NCBI GenBank assembly: GCA_022703445.1
Contig: JAKLDR010000010.1
Coordinates: 1 to 64,000, forward strand
DNA length: 64,000 bases
From: Planctomycetota bacterium
GTDB lineage: Bacteria > Planctomycetota > SZUA-567 > JAKLDR01
Direction: 5' to 3'
This document shows positions 24,923 through 33,733 of this stretch, piece after piece (position 1 is the stretch's first letter; every line of letters starts with the position of its first letter). The notes under the pieces are model-generated. The model was not told the DNA's origin, did no database searches, and saw nothing but the letters and a program-made list of their open reading frames with translations. The translations under genes and the position numbers were made by a program.

Positions 24923-25957
24923 ATGACTCGAGGGATTATCGTCGCGGAACCGGAACTCTTTGACCCCGCCCACCTGCCCCACAGGCTCAAGGGTCGCGAG
25001 AGCCAGGTGGAGGAACTGCTGCGGTGCCTTGCGCCGTCTGCCTGCGGGCAGCGGCCCATGCACGTGTGGGTCCACGGGAGGACAGGGACAGGCAAGACTT
25101 CGGCCGTCCGGTCTGCCCTGGCGAAGCACTCAGCCTGTTGCAGGGTGCCCTGCGTCTATGTGAACTGCCTGCGGGCCCGGACGGCCTATGCAGTGCTGGA
25201 CAGCATCCTGACCGACCTGCGGATCCTCCTGGCAGAGACGCCGCAGGTGCTCTACAAAGCTAGGCGGCTGGCAGAGGCGCTGGCCGGGAGGCCGCTGGTG
25301 GTAGCCCTCGACGAGATAGACCGGCAGGAGGAGGGCGAGCGGCACAGCATCCTGCACATCCTCACCGAGATGGCCGGCGTCGGGCTGGTGTGCGTGAGCG
25401 AGAGCCAGGAAACCATGCTGGCGCTCCAGCCCAGCATCCTCAACCGGCTGTCCCCTGTGATTGTGGAGATGCATCCCTACGACACAGGCCTGCTGAGCGA
25501 GATCCTGGCTGACCGTTGCGAGTCGGGGTTGGTGTCCGGGACGTGGTGCGCGCAGTTGGTCCAGCGGGTTGCTGCCATGGCCAGCGGCGATGCCCGCGTA
25601 GCCATCCAGACCCTGCGTTCGGCCGCGTACACGGCCGACTGCGAAGCCACCGGATTCATCAGGGACGAGCACATCCGGGCCGGTTTCGAGAAGGCGCAGG
25701 CCATCCGGAGGGGCTACCTACTGAGGAAACTCACCGCCCACCACCGCATCCTTTATGAAATCGTCCTGGCCAAGAAGAAGGTCACGCTGGGGCACCTGTC
25801 GCAGGCCTACCGGGAACGTTGCGCCGCCGAGATCCTCCAGCCTGTTTCCCAACGGTCGCTTCTCCGCTACACGGACGCCCTGAAGCGCCTGCGGCTGGTG
25901 AGGGGCGAGAAGGCTCGCGTGTTCGGGAACGTGACCACACTGGAGGCGGTGGAGTGA
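24923..25957 (+). CDS. orc1/cdc6: Orc1/Cdc6 replication initiator
   Basis: A 344-residue archaeal initiator. The AAA+ core has a LPHRLKGRESQVEELL entry, Walker A VHGRTGTGKTSAVRSAL (about 50-60), Walker B LVVALDEIDR (about 128) and sensor motifs with SEILADRCESGL and ASGDARVAIQTLRSA. The C-terminal winged helix (about 265-344: RILYEIVLAKKKVTLGHLSQ, LLRYTDALKRLRLVRGEKAR) binds origin repeats. Orc1/Cdc6 recognises origins and loads MCM. It is somewhat shorter than most chromosomal copies, as in plasmid forms. Its presence is the strongest single sign of an archaeal replicon, and the repeats at 22320-22468 are its likely target. Confidence 0.93.
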   Translation: MTRGIIVAEPELFDPAHLPHRLKGRESQVEELLRCLAPSACGQRPMHVWVHGRTGTGKTSAVRSALAKHSACCRVPCVYVNCLRARTAYAVLDSILTDLRILLAETPQVLYKARRLAEALAGRPLVVALDEIDRQEEGERHSILHILTEMAGVGLVCVSESQETMLALQPSILNRLSPVIVEMHPYDTGLLSEILADRCESGLVSGTWCAQLVQRVAAMASGDARVAIQTLRSAAYTADCEATGFIRDEHIRAGFEKAQAIRRGYLLRKLTAHHRILYEIVLAKKKVTLGHLSQAYRERCAAEILQPVSQRSLLRYTDALKRLRLVRGEKARVFGNVTTLEAVE

Positions 25958-26146
25958 ATGGCCGGTACGCAGCCGAAGGACCGGAAGCCGGAGCCAGGGC
26001 TCCCCGAGTGGGTGATGATAGTGCGTCAGCTTGAGGCCGAGGCCAGGATGGAGATGCAGGGCGGCGGGGTCACGGGGCAAGCTGCGCAGGGGCCGTCCGT
26101 CCGTCCGAAGGCGCGGCGGACAACTTCTTCTTCATGCGCTCCTTGA
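25958..26146 (+). CDS. Small hypothetical protein after orc1
   Basis: A 62-codon frame starting with ATG directly after the orc1 stop. The first 35 residues (DRKPEPGLPEWVMIVRQLEA) look protein-like. The end runs antisense into the 3' end of the integrase gene by 77 bases and turns low-complexity. It may be a short orc1-operon gene cut by the integrase side, or chance. Confidence 0.35.
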   Translation: MAGTQPKDRKPEPGLPEWVMIVRQLEAEARMEMQGGGVTGQAAQGPSVRPKARRTTSSSCAP

Positions 26147-27311
26147 GCATGGCCTGGAGCGCCGGGTCGTCCCTGAGAAGCTCGGCGATCATCCGGCCGG
26201 CTTCGACGGTATCCTGTTCGGACTTGTAGACCTCGGCCGAGTCCAGGGGCGCCGCGCAACGGCAGCAGAACTTGGACGTGCCAGGGTTCGTCTCGGCACA
26301 ACGGATGCATGTGCGTGGCGTGAGGGCGCTTTCCCGCGGCTGCGCGTGGGCCGGCGCCACGCCAGCTATCTGCAACAAGGCACCGTCCACGTCGCGGCCG
26401 GATAGGTGCACGTAGGTGCGCGGCATGGAAGAGCCTTGCGTCCAGCCGAACACCGCGTTCATTTGCGCTTCCGTGAGCCGGGAAGCCAGGAAGGTGGCGC
26501 GGCTGTGGCGGAAGATGTAGGGGTATATCCTCTTGTTGATGCCGACGCGGCGGGCGGCCAGCTTGACCACGCGGTTGAGCATGCTGTTGCTGGGAGGGAC
26601 GCGACAGTTGCAGTCGGTGCGGCTCGCCCAGAGGACCGCGTCCGGGTCGTTGCGGCGAGGATGCTGCTCCAGCCAGGTTGCAAGGATGTGCGCGAAGAGG
26701 CAGACCCTGGTGCGCCTCATCCCGGTCTTGCCGTTGACCAGCAGCACGAAACCGTACTGGTCCGGGTGCACGTGCTTGATGCGCAGGCTCCCCAGTTCGT
26801 CCGGCCGGCAGCCGGTCTCGTATAGGCACGCGAGGAAAGCGGCGTCACGGAAACTCTGACAGGCTGACACCATCCTGCCGACTTCCTCCTCGGTAAGCAT
26901 CTCCTCGGGAAGCTTCCTGGTCATGCACCTTGCGCCGATCCTCAAGGCCCGCACTTCGGGCGGGTAATCCTCCGTCCCTCGGAGCCACCTGAAGAACCGC
27001 TTCAGGACCACCCGGTAGTCGTGCTTGGTCCAGGACGAATAGTCTGCGGCCTCTATGCGGTTTACGAAATCCTCCACGTCACGCTTGGTCCATTTCGCGG
27101 CCGGCTTGCGGCAGCCGGCGAAAACATGCCGGAGCATGCAGACGTACTTTGACTGCCTGGCGAAGCCGAGGCCCTCGGCCGCGATGTGCCTCTGGAAGTT
27201 CAGTATCTCCTTCCTGTTGGCCGGAAGGACGCTGTCGTCGTTCTCCAGGTTCGTGACCGCGTTGGCGGCCAGCTTCCTGAAGTCGTAGGTTGTAGTTCTA
27301 GTGATGTTCAT
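26070..27311 (-). CDS. Archaeal-type tyrosine recombinase (integrase)
   Basis: A 413-residue phage-integrase-family protein. It has an N-terminal SAM-like core-binding domain (EILNFQRHIAAEGLGFARQS) and the catalytic residues in order: Arg in ETGCRPDELGSLRIKHV, Lys in VNGKTGMRRTRV, HSRA in IFRHSRATFLASRLTEAQM, and Tyr in TYVHLSGRD. A C-terminal zinc ribbon (CIRCAETN, FCCRCAAP) and a helical tail follow. This layout is common in integrases of archaeal elements. The TATA box at 27335-27342 is 28 bases before ATG 27311, so the message is leaderless. It probably integrates, resolves or dimer-splits the element. Confidence 0.9.
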   Translation of the reverse strand: MNITRTTTYDFRKLAANAVTNLENDDSVLPANRKEILNFQRHIAAEGLGFARQSKYVCMLRHVFAGCRKPAAKWTKRDVEDFVNRIEAADYSSWTKHDYRVVLKRFFRWLRGTEDYPPEVRALRIGARCMTRKLPEEMLTEEEVGRMVSACQSFRDAAFLACLYETGCRPDELGSLRIKHVHPDQYGFVLLVNGKTGMRRTRVCLFAHILATWLEQHPRRNDPDAVLWASRTDCNCRVPPSNSMLNRVVKLAARRVGINKRIYPYIFRHSRATFLASRLTEAQMNAVFGWTQGSSMPRTYVHLSGRDVDGALLQIAGVAPAHAQPRESALTPRTCIRCAETNPGTSKFCCRCAAPLDSAEVYKSEQDTVEAGRMIAELLRDDPALQAMLKERMKKKLSAAPSDGRTAPAQLAP

Positions 27312-27334
27312 GTTGCATGGGTGGCCCGGCGCAG

Positions 27335-27370
27335 TTTATATGGATGGGCTTCGGACTTGGCGCAATGGTC
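27335..27370 (-). promoter_or_regulatory. Integrase promoter: upstream element plus TATA
   Basis: On the minus strand, GACCATTGCGCCAAGTCC (27370 to 27353) precedes CATATAAA (27342 to 27335) by 28 bases. It is the weakest of the seven copies (11 of 15 positions) but keeps the GCGCCA core and the spacing. Confidence 0.5.
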
Positions 27371-27490
27371 CCTCTTGGGGCTTAGAGTGGGAAGTTCAGA
27401 GCCCATCCCATACCGGGCTCCTTCTCACCTCTGCTTCTGTCTTGGGGCCGCGCCCTTATATGCCTTGCGCCTGCCGGTTCCCTGCAATGA

Positions 27491-27527
27491 CGCCAATCGT
27501 GCCAGCCGCTCGCGGATCGCTTATTCA
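27491..27527 (+). promoter_or_regulatory. Promoter of the gene at 27551: upstream element plus TATA
   Basis: CGCCAATCGTGCCAGCCG (27491-27508) is followed 29 bases on by CTTATTCA (27520-27527). The ATG at 27551 is 30 bases beyond, so the message is leaderless. The rest of the 240-base gap 27312-27550 holds no gene I can see. Confidence 0.55.
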
Positions 27528-27550
27528 CCGCGCCAACCCCAGTTCTGCGC

Positions 27551-27766
27551 ATGAAAGTGAGAGAACCCCGGAAGAAGGCGCGCGGCCCGGTCGGCAACGG
27601 CAAGTGCTTCGACTGCGCGTGCTGCATGACCACGCCGGAAGGCAAGTGGTGTCTGCGGCACAAGCGCATCCCAACGAAGGCACAGACGAAGCGCTGCAAA
27701 CAGCGGCTGCCGCTGGCGGCGCTCCACGAGCCGGGGTGTGAAGAGGACGAGGAGGTGATTGCATGA
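27551..27766 (+). CDS. Small cysteine-rich protein
   Basis: A 71-residue basic protein with CFDCACCM, WCLRHKR, RCKQR and a late Cys, probably a zinc-binding module. It is leaderless from the TATA at 27520. It overlaps the next gene by four bases (ATGA), so the pair is one transcript. The role is unknown; DNA or RNA binding is likely from its charge. Confidence 0.7.
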   Translation: MKVREPRKKARGPVGNGKCFDCACCMTTPEGKWCLRHKRIPTKAQTKRCKQRLPLAALHEPGCEEDEEVIA

Positions 27767-28113
27767 GAGGAACGATAGAGAAGGTCTACGAGAACACGTC
27801 GCGCAGCAAAGGCCAGCGCTACCTCACGGCCGAGATCGGCGGCGAGCGCTACAACGTCTGGGACGAGGCGCTTTTTGACACCGTCAAACCTGGTGTCGCC
27901 ATCGACTTCCAGGTAAGGCGGAACGGAAAGTACGCGTCCATCACGTCGCTGACGCTCCTGGATAACGGCGCGCTGCCAACACCAGGCGAGCAGGACTTCC
28001 TTCGCGACGCCGAGTACCGCCACAGGGAGATCCGGCGGATGAGCTGCCTCGGGGCGGCCAGCAGGCTGGTCAACGGCCACGACATGAGCAGCGTGGACGA
28101 CCCCGTGGGGTAG
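27763..28113 (+). CDS. OB-like, possibly single-strand DNA-binding protein, ended by an early TAG
   Basis: A 116-residue product if TAG at 28111-28113 is a stop. The N-terminus is beta-rich (EIGGERYNVWDEALFDTVKP, IDFQVRRNGKYASITSLTLL), like OB-fold DNA-binding proteins of mobile elements. After it comes a helix (EIRRMSCLGAASRLVNGHDM) that usually leads to an amphipathic helix and an acidic tail. Here that tail is still encoded in the same frame after the TAG (28114-28278). So the gene is either freshly broken or read through. The link to single-strand binding is by pattern only. Confidence 0.65.
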   Translation: MRGTIEKVYENTSRSKGQRYLTAEIGGERYNVWDEALFDTVKPGVAIDFQVRRNGKYASITSLTLLDNGALPTPGEQDFLRDAEYRHREIRRMSCLGAASRLVNGHDMSSVDDPVG

Positions 28114-28278
28114 GTGGTCGGCCTGGCGCGGCGCTTCGAGGAGTACGTCAGCGAAAGGGAGCGGACGGCGGACGAGCAGGAAGCAACCGCACCTGAAGCC
28201 ACTCCGCCTGCACAGGGAACCGCACCGGCGGACGGCAAGAAGAAGGAAGGGCAGCCGTTCGAGGGGCTGATTGAGTGA
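28114..28278 (+). other. In-frame continuation after TAG
   Basis: The same frame runs 54 more codons to TGA at 28276-28278: VVGLARRFEEYVSERERTAD, then an acidic, proline/alanine-rich tail ending KKKEGQPFEGLIE. It reads as the natural C-terminus, not random sequence. The joined protein would be 171 residues. Confidence 0.55.
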
Positions 28279-28377
28279 GAGTTTGTTCTCCTCTATGACG
28301 GCGGTGGGGGCCAGAGAGGAATTGTTCTTCCCGTAGGAAATCGCGGTTCGTCGAATGCTGGAATCGGATGAGTACTA

Positions 28378-28800
28378 CTACGACTCCGGATCTGAGCTGT
28401 AACCGATCACAGCGCCGAGGGCCGCCCCCCAGCCCGCGCCGGTCCTGCCGGCCACGACAGCCCCAGCGGCGCCCAACAGAGCAGCCCAACGTAGAGTGTT
28501 CTTGCAGCGTGCTGACTGCTGCGCAGCACGGGAAAGCGGTGCTCGCGTCCACCCGCAGGCGGTACGTGCGCTTCTGCTGCTTCGCGTACACTTACTTGAA
28601 TTGCAGCTGATGCAGGCAGCGAACAGGTTATTGAGATGGTGGGAACCACCGATAGCCTGAGCCACGGAGTGGTCGACCGACCAAGCCCCTCGTGTTCCAG
28701 GCCGGCCGTAGTTGCCGAACGAGAGCCGCTTCCGACAGATGTGACAGCGTCCATCGGTGCGGTCGTAGATCCAAGTGAGCGTTTCATCCGAGAATCTCAT
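28378..28800 (-). CDS. HNH endonuclease with C-terminal membrane-like tail
   Basis: A 140-residue protein. The HNH fold is clear: CHICRKRLSF (first Cys pair), WSVDHSVAQAIGGSHHLNNL and AACISCNSSKCTRSSRS (second pair, Asn, Lys). After about residue 98 comes a small-residue-rich hydrophobic stretch (WAALLGAAGAVVAGRTGAGW) like a glycine zipper, ending in an acidic tail. HNH nucleases cut DNA; the tail might insert in membranes or be a late fusion. It overlaps the upstream HTH gene by four bases. Two TAG codons in a row end the gene. Confidence 0.78.
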   Translation of the reverse strand: MRFSDETLTWIYDRTDGRCHICRKRLSFGNYGRPGTRGAWSVDHSVAQAIGGSHHLNNLFAACISCNSSKCTRSSRSARTACGWTRAPLSRAAQQSARCKNTLRWAALLGAAGAVVAGRTGAGWGAALGAVIGYSSDPES

Positions 28801-29150
28801 CGCTTCTTCCCTTTCTGGCCTGTGTTTGGGTCGCTCATCAGCCAGCCAAGGCCGGCCGCTATCAGTATCCCGCCAGTCCCTAGCCCCAGGAGACCCGCCC
28901 CGGCGGCTCCGAGCAGGGAGCCCAATATCCGCCCCGCGTCCTCGTTGCCCTGGTCGGCGTTCACGATAGTCCGGAAGAGCAAGTCCAGCTTCTCCTGCTG
29001 TGACCTGTTGGGGACTGTGTCATTGGCTATCCAGCGGGTGACAGTCGAAGGCGACACCCCAAGCAATCGCGCGATCTGGGCGAGCGACCCCGCCTGCCCC
29101 CTGCGTTGAAGGGCCTTGGCGACGTATGCAATCTTCTCCGCCGTGCTCAT
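28797..29150 (-). CDS. HTH protein with C-terminal glycine-rich membrane segment
   Basis: A 117-residue protein. Residues 5-55 form a helix-turn-helix (SLAQIARLLGVSPSTVTRWI). About 70-105 is glycine-rich and hydrophobic (ILGSLLGAAGAGLLGLGTGG), resembling the tail of the next gene's HNH protein. A TATA-like CTTATGCA is about 26 bases upstream. The shared tail suggests both proteins meet at a membrane or as a complex, and the HTH probably controls the pair. Confidence 0.7.
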   Translation of the reverse strand: MSTAEKIAYVAKALQRRGQAGSLAQIARLLGVSPSTVTRWIANDTVPNRSQQEKLDLLFRTIVNADQGNEDAGRILGSLLGAAGAGLLGLGTGGILIAAGLGWLMSDPNTGQKGKKR

Positions 29151-29221
29151 CGTTGCTTATTGTCGTGCATAAGAGCCTATAATGCAAGCTCCAAATCACT
29201 AGACATGCACGCATAGGCCGG

Positions 29222-31624
29222 CTACTGCACCCAGTTCGCGACGCTGGCCCGGTCCCCGTCCTCCGTCACCTTGAGCAGGAAGGGCACCCGGTCGTGGATG
29301 TCCTCAATGTGGCTGATGAGGAGGATCTGCCGGAAGCTCCCGGCCAGGTCATTTAGCGCGCGCAAGACGGTTTCCCGCCGCTCCTCATCCTGTGACCCGA
29401 ATATCTCATCCAGGACGATGAATGTGGGGTCACTGCCGGCCCGCAGGGCAATGGTCTGTGAAATTGCCACGCGCAGGCAGAGGTTGGCCAGATCCTCCTC
29501 CCCGCCGGAGAAACGGCCTATAGAGTGGAACGCGCTGCCGTCCAGTATCCGGATGTTGTAGTCCTCGTCCAGGTCGACGCGGGTGTACCGCCCCTTGGTG
29601 ACTTGGTCCATGAGCACCGACGCCTGCTCCGCGATCATCGGCCTGACCCTGGCCGCCAGGTCATCCCTGAACGCGCCGAGCAGCGACACCAGTCGCGTGA
29701 GATACCGGGCACACTCCTCGTCGCTAGCTATCTGGTTCTTCAGGCTCTGTAGCTGCCCGATTTCCTCACCCAGACGGCGCAGGCTTTCCTGCTGCACTGC
29801 GAGCTTCTGGCGCACCTCTGCGAGTGCCGTGCGGGACTCGTCATAGACGGAGCACGCGGAGTCATAGGTCGTCTTGGCCCGCTGGTATGCCGGGGGCTTG
29901 AAACGCAACTGGCGAAGGGCCGCCAGATGGGCCTTTGTCTCCGCGCGCAACGCGCGCAGACTGCTGCTAGTCCGCTTGATGTCGTCTTCGATGGTGGGGA
30001 TGCGGGCCAGTTCCTGTTCGATTCTCACTGCTTCGGAAGCGACCTTGTGCAGGCGTTTGGTCTCGGTGTTGATGGCCTGGTGCTTGGCTGCGTCATAGCC
30101 CAGCCGGCTAAGCGTCGTGATCCTGCGTCCCTTGGCCGCCACGGTCTTGTGCAGCCGGGCCACATCCTTCTTGGTGGCCATGAATTCGGCCTGCTTGCGT
30201 TCGCGCTTGGAATGCTGAGCCGCCAGCCGGGCCTTGTCGGCCTCAAGCCGCTTGAGTTCGGCCGCGGCCGCAGCTTCCTGCAAGCCCAGTGCCTTGACCT
30301 TCTTGCCGTGCTCCGCGAGCGAGGATGCGATGGGCTCAAGTTCGGCATTAAGGTGCTGGAGCACGCCTTCGTAATCGCCGGCGAGATCGCGCAGGCATGT
30401 CGGGCACTGGCCGCTGGCCCCCAGCCTCCTTACCTGCGCGGCCTTGCCGCGGAGATCACCTACTTGCGCCTTGGCGCGCTCATGTGCGGCCCGCGCCAAG
30501 CGGAGATTCTTCTGGACAGCTGCCAGGGACCTGTTCGCTGCCGCGAGAGCGCGGGCATTCTCGCGCCTGTCCTTGGACAGCGAACCATACTCGCCAAGCC
30601 CTTCTCCCTGGCGCTTGAGTTGCTCCTGTGCTTGGGCCAGTTCTGTATTGAGGCCGCGCACTTCCTCTTCGAGCCCGAGCCTCTCATCGTGGGCGCCCTG
30701 GGCCCGGTCCATGCGTTCCTTTTGCTGCCTGACCTGTTCGTACTTGCGCGCCTGCGGCCGGATCCGCCGCAGGTCCTGCTTCCTTTTGGATAGCCCGGCT
30801 AATTCTGCACGCAGTTCGCTGAACCGCGTCTCGGCATTCCCGGCCTTCACTCCCGTGGCGGCCCTGGTCCGCTCGAGTTTCTCATGCTGCGTCCTGAGCG
30901 CATCCAGTGCGTCGAACTTCTCTTTCGCCAAGCGGCGTTTGCTGTTGGCCTTCTCTTCCAGCTTCTGGACACGGGCAACTGCGCCGGTGCAATCCCTAAC
31001 CGCCACTGTGAGCGTTTCCTGCTCCTGGAGCTTGCCGGGGAGGTTCTCCAGCGCCCGCTGGGCTGTCTCAATGCTGACCTGCTTCTCGCGGCAGTCGCGG
31101 CGCGCGTTCTGTATGGCCTGGTCGATCTTGTCGATGCCGATCATCCGGCGTATGGTCCGCCGCCGCTCCTCGGGCTGGGCGTCGGAAAGCGCCTGGATTT
31201 CCTTCTGGCGCGCGAAGACAGACCTGATGAAAGTTGCATAGTCCATCCCGACCAACTGAGACACGAGTTGCTCCACCCCGGTGGCGCGGCTGGCAACAGG
31301 CTCGGGATTGCTTCCATGATAGGCCACCGCGGAGTGCACCTCCCGTTCGCCGCGGATCCGGCGTTCAATACGGTAGGGCTCACCGCCAACCGAGAACTCC
31401 AAGGTGACTACGCAGTCGTCTTCGGCGGAGGTGCCCTCGCGCCGGATGCTCTTCGCCCCTGTCCGCGAGGCGTTGGCTCCATAGAGGCCAAAGGCTATCG
31501 CCTCAACAATGGTGGTCTTGCCCATGCCGTTGCGGCCCACCACGCCCATCAGGCCCTCCGGGAACTCCAGGTCGAGGCTCTTGAACTTCCGGTAATTGGA
31601 GAGAGACAGCCGCCTGATAATCAT
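29222..31624 (-). CDS. rad50: Rad50/SbcC-type SMC-like ATPase
   Basis: An 800-residue partner of Mre11 in double-strand-break repair. Walker A is GRNGMGKTT (30-38). Long coiled-coil arms flank a zinc hook, GQCPTCLRD (Cys407, Cys410). The ABC signature RFSGGEEDLANLCLRVAIS and Walker B FIVLDEIFGSQDEER close the second half. Length and order fit archaeal and some bacterial copies. It overlaps mre11 by four bases (ATGA). In a mobile element it may repair or protect its own DNA, or degrade foreign ends. Confidence 0.92.
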   Translation of the reverse strand: MIIRRLSLSNYRKFKSLDLEFPEGLMGVVGRNGMGKTTIVEAIAFGLYGANASRTGAKSIRREGTSAEDDCVVTLEFSVGGEPYRIERRIRGEREVHSAVAYHGSNPEPVASRATGVEQLVSQLVGMDYATFIRSVFARQKEIQALSDAQPEERRRTIRRMIGIDKIDQAIQNARRDCREKQVSIETAQRALENLPGKLQEQETLTVAVRDCTGAVARVQKLEEKANSKRRLAKEKFDALDALRTQHEKLERTRAATGVKAGNAETRFSELRAELAGLSKRKQDLRRIRPQARKYEQVRQQKERMDRAQGAHDERLGLEEEVRGLNTELAQAQEQLKRQGEGLGEYGSLSKDRRENARALAAANRSLAAVQKNLRLARAAHERAKAQVGDLRGKAAQVRRLGASGQCPTCLRDLAGDYEGVLQHLNAELEPIASSLAEHGKKVKALGLQEAAAAAELKRLEADKARLAAQHSKRERKQAEFMATKKDVARLHKTVAAKGRRITTLSRLGYDAAKHQAINTETKRLHKVASEAVRIEQELARIPTIEDDIKRTSSSLRALRAETKAHLAALRQLRFKPPAYQRAKTTYDSACSVYDESRTALAEVRQKLAVQQESLRRLGEEIGQLQSLKNQIASDEECARYLTRLVSLLGAFRDDLAARVRPMIAEQASVLMDQVTKGRYTRVDLDEDYNIRILDGSAFHSIGRFSGGEEDLANLCLRVAISQTIALRAGSDPTFIVLDEIFGSQDEERRETVLRALNDLAGSFRQILLISHIEDIHDRVPFLLKVTEDGDRASVANWVQ

Positions 31625-32754
31625 GCCTCTGACACCTCCACTGCCGCGCTCAGATATGACTCCCCGAGGGAGCGCAATCTCGTGCTGCTCAGCCCGCCCA
31701 GGTCTGCGTTGCGCAGAAAGGACGCGAACTCTGCGGAAAGGGGACCGATGGCCGCGGAGGCCGTGCGGCGGCCGGTTGACTGCGCAAGGCAGCGGTCAAC
31801 GCCGACATGGAGCGCAGCGCCGGCCATCTCCCGGATGCGGCGCTGGTCAAGTTCCACCCAGCTCTCCGGGGTTATTCTGTCCAGCGTGATATGGACGATC
31901 TTGCCGTCCAGCGGGGCAGCCGACGACAGCGCGGCTGAGATGGCCTCCATTATCTGGGGAGGATGCAGCCCCGTGCAATTGATGGGAGCAAGCTGCACAA
32001 TCTCGCGGCAGGATACGGGGCAGAAAGTGATCTCGCGGCTGGCCAAGTCCACCTCAACAAAGCCCTTTTCGTAGCCCGCCTCCTTTGTGTGGAAACGCTC
32101 CGTCGAGCCGCAGTAGCAGGCGTTGGCGCCGACCTTGAGGTGCTTGTGGTAATGCCCGAGCGCTATGTAGTCGAAACCGGACAGGGAGGCCAGAGCTTCC
32201 CTGCCAACGACAATCTCATTGAACTCTCCCAGCGAGTACCTCTCGCCTGCATTGCGCACACCACCATGCATGACAAGGACGTTGAACCGGGCGGCCGGAT
32301 CAGGCCGCACATCGCCCAACACAGCCCGCAGATGGTCCTCGGTGGGGAGGTGGGGAATGCAATGAACGGCCGTGTCACCGAAACGGAAGACGACGGCTTC
32401 GGACCGATAGGCTGACTTCACCCCAATCAGCTCCAGGGCCTCGAATATCGAACCGGAGGAGGCAAGACGTGGAGTGGAATGGTTGCCAGAGATCACTACT
32501 GTCGGGATCCCGGCGTCAACCAACTGCTTGAAGCCGGTGAGAGCCTTGACTATCGCCCGGTTGGATGGCCTTACAGTGTGGAAGAGATCGCCGGCATGTA
32601 TGACTAGACCCGGACGGCGGGACAGAATCTGGGCGATGACCGCGTCGAAAGAGTCATATACATCCTTCTCCCTCTGGTTCAGGCCTGTGGTCGCTTCAAC
32701 ACGGCCCAATTCGGCAAATCCAAGGTGGGTATCTGACAGGTGCACGACCTTCAT
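31621..32754 (-). CDS. mre11: Mre11/SbcD-type nuclease
   Basis: A 377-residue calcineurin-like phosphoesterase. Metal-binding motifs run in order: LSDTHLGF, HAGDLFHTVRP, ISGNHSTPRLAS, VLVMHGGV and ALGHYHKH. The enzyme trims DNA ends and works with Rad50, whose gene follows with a 4-base overlap. I start at ATG 32754 because GGGAGGA is seven bases upstream; a GTG 21 bases earlier lies inside that SD region. A minus-strand TATA-like GATAATCC lies about 50 bases before. Confidence 0.92.
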   Translation of the reverse strand: MKVVHLSDTHLGFAELGRVEATTGLNQREKDVYDSFDAVIAQILSRRPGLVIHAGDLFHTVRPSNRAIVKALTGFKQLVDAGIPTVVISGNHSTPRLASSGSIFEALELIGVKSAYRSEAVVFRFGDTAVHCIPHLPTEDHLRAVLGDVRPDPAARFNVLVMHGGVRNAGERYSLGEFNEIVVGREALASLSGFDYIALGHYHKHLKVGANACYCGSTERFHTKEAGYEKGFVEVDLASREITFCPVSCREIVQLAPINCTGLHPPQIMEAISAALSSAAPLDGKIVHITLDRITPESWVELDQRRIREMAGAALHVGVDRCLAQSTGRRTASAAIGPLSAEFASFLRNADLGGLSSTRLRSLGESYLSAAVEVSEA

Positions 32755-32938
32755 GCGCGTTCCTCCCTGTGGCACAGCATTCTTCTATCAGGAGTGGATT
32801 ATCGTCCCGGCAAATAGTGTGTCAACGCTTACCGGCAGGCGCGAAGAGCGGCCACGAACCTATGTATCTGATACAGGGGCGCGCCTTATAAGCGGTGATG
32901 AAGACGGCGATGCCCACTCCGCCTCCCCCGTCCGCTAA

Positions 32939-33150
32939 GCATATTACCCTGTTTCTCCACGCCACTCAAACCTGATAGCAGCTTCCGCTTCCCCCCGCGC
33001 GGACAGTTCCGCCACCTCCGACCGTCACGCATATTACCGTCGTTCTCCATGCCATAGAAGCCCGACGGGAGCTGCCGCTTCCACTCGCGCGGCCATTTCC
33101 GTCGAACTCCGTCCGAATCAACCGTAGCAGGCGCTGTCGCTTCCTCTCCC
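32939..33150. repeat. Degenerate 90-base tandem repeat in a 700-base intergenic region
   Basis: Two units start with GCATATTACC at 32939 and 33029, exactly 90 bases apart, and keep GCTTCCGCTTCC / GCTGCCGCTTCC and CTCCACGCC / CTCCATGCC blocks. A damaged third partial unit lies near 33133. The gap 32776-33487 has no gene I trust. It also holds CTTATAAG at 32885-32892 and GC-rich inverted repeats at 33312-33373. The 90-base period keeps a minus-strand frame open, so a decayed coding repeat is possible. Confidence 0.55.
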
Positions 33151-33487
33151 TGCCGGGGCAACAATCCACAACGCCTTTGTGTGCCCACAGGCCGGGCCCT
33201 TGAGGTGGGCACCAAACGCGTTTCGCCCTGGCGGGCGATTGGTGCGACATGCAGGCCCTCCGGCCGTGCGCGGCTCCCTCCCGCGGCGGCCTCGGGTAGC
33301 GATCCCATCGGTTAGCGGCGCAGCGCCGCACCCGCAAGGGGATGCGGCGACGGCGTGCGCTGCGCGCACGCACGAGGGCATACAAGAGTATAGGGCGTCG
33401 GCAACCGGAGGCGGGGATTAGAGCGCCAAAGGAACCGGGGCGGTCAAGCCACCGCCTGCCGGGCCGTCGCTTCAAGGGAGGGATTGT

Positions 33488-33733
33488 ATGTCGGGAAACG
33501 GAGAGGGCGCGGGAAGGCCGCGCGAGGAAGCATCGAAGAACAGTACGGCCATGAAGACGTGGCTCGTGAGCGGCAGGGACACGCAGGTGTTCACGTGCAC
33601 CGTGAGGGCCGCGACCAGGGAAGAAGCCATGAAGAAAGCCAATATGGGGGAGCGGGAGGAGGAATGCTGGGACAGCGATGGCCCCGGCCTCACGGACATC
33701 ACGGCAACCGACGCCGAGGAGGTGGACGAATGA
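33488..33733 (+). CDS. Small hypothetical protein
   Basis: An 81-residue protein. GGGAGG lies six bases before ATG 33488. The core is MKTWLVSGRDTQVFTCTVRA (from about residue 22), a beta-hairpin style seen in small element proteins, then an acidic tail. It overlaps the DUF2958 gene by four bases. It opens a run of small GC-rich genes to 35778. No known family. Confidence 0.65.
   Translation: MSGNGEGAGRPREEASKNSTAMKTWLVSGRDTQVFTCTVRAATREEAMKKANMGEREEECWDSDGPGLTDITATDAEEVDE

Noticed and set aside
32886-33308. Minus-strand frame over the 90-base repeats as a real gene
   Set aside because: No SD or TATA at a fitting distance, and the N-terminal half is Arg/Gly-rich like GC-driven noise; kept only as a possible decayed gene.
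33179-33421. Plus-strand 80-codon frame in the same gap
   Set aside because: Arg/Pro/Ala-rich, no ribosome site, overlaps inverted repeats.
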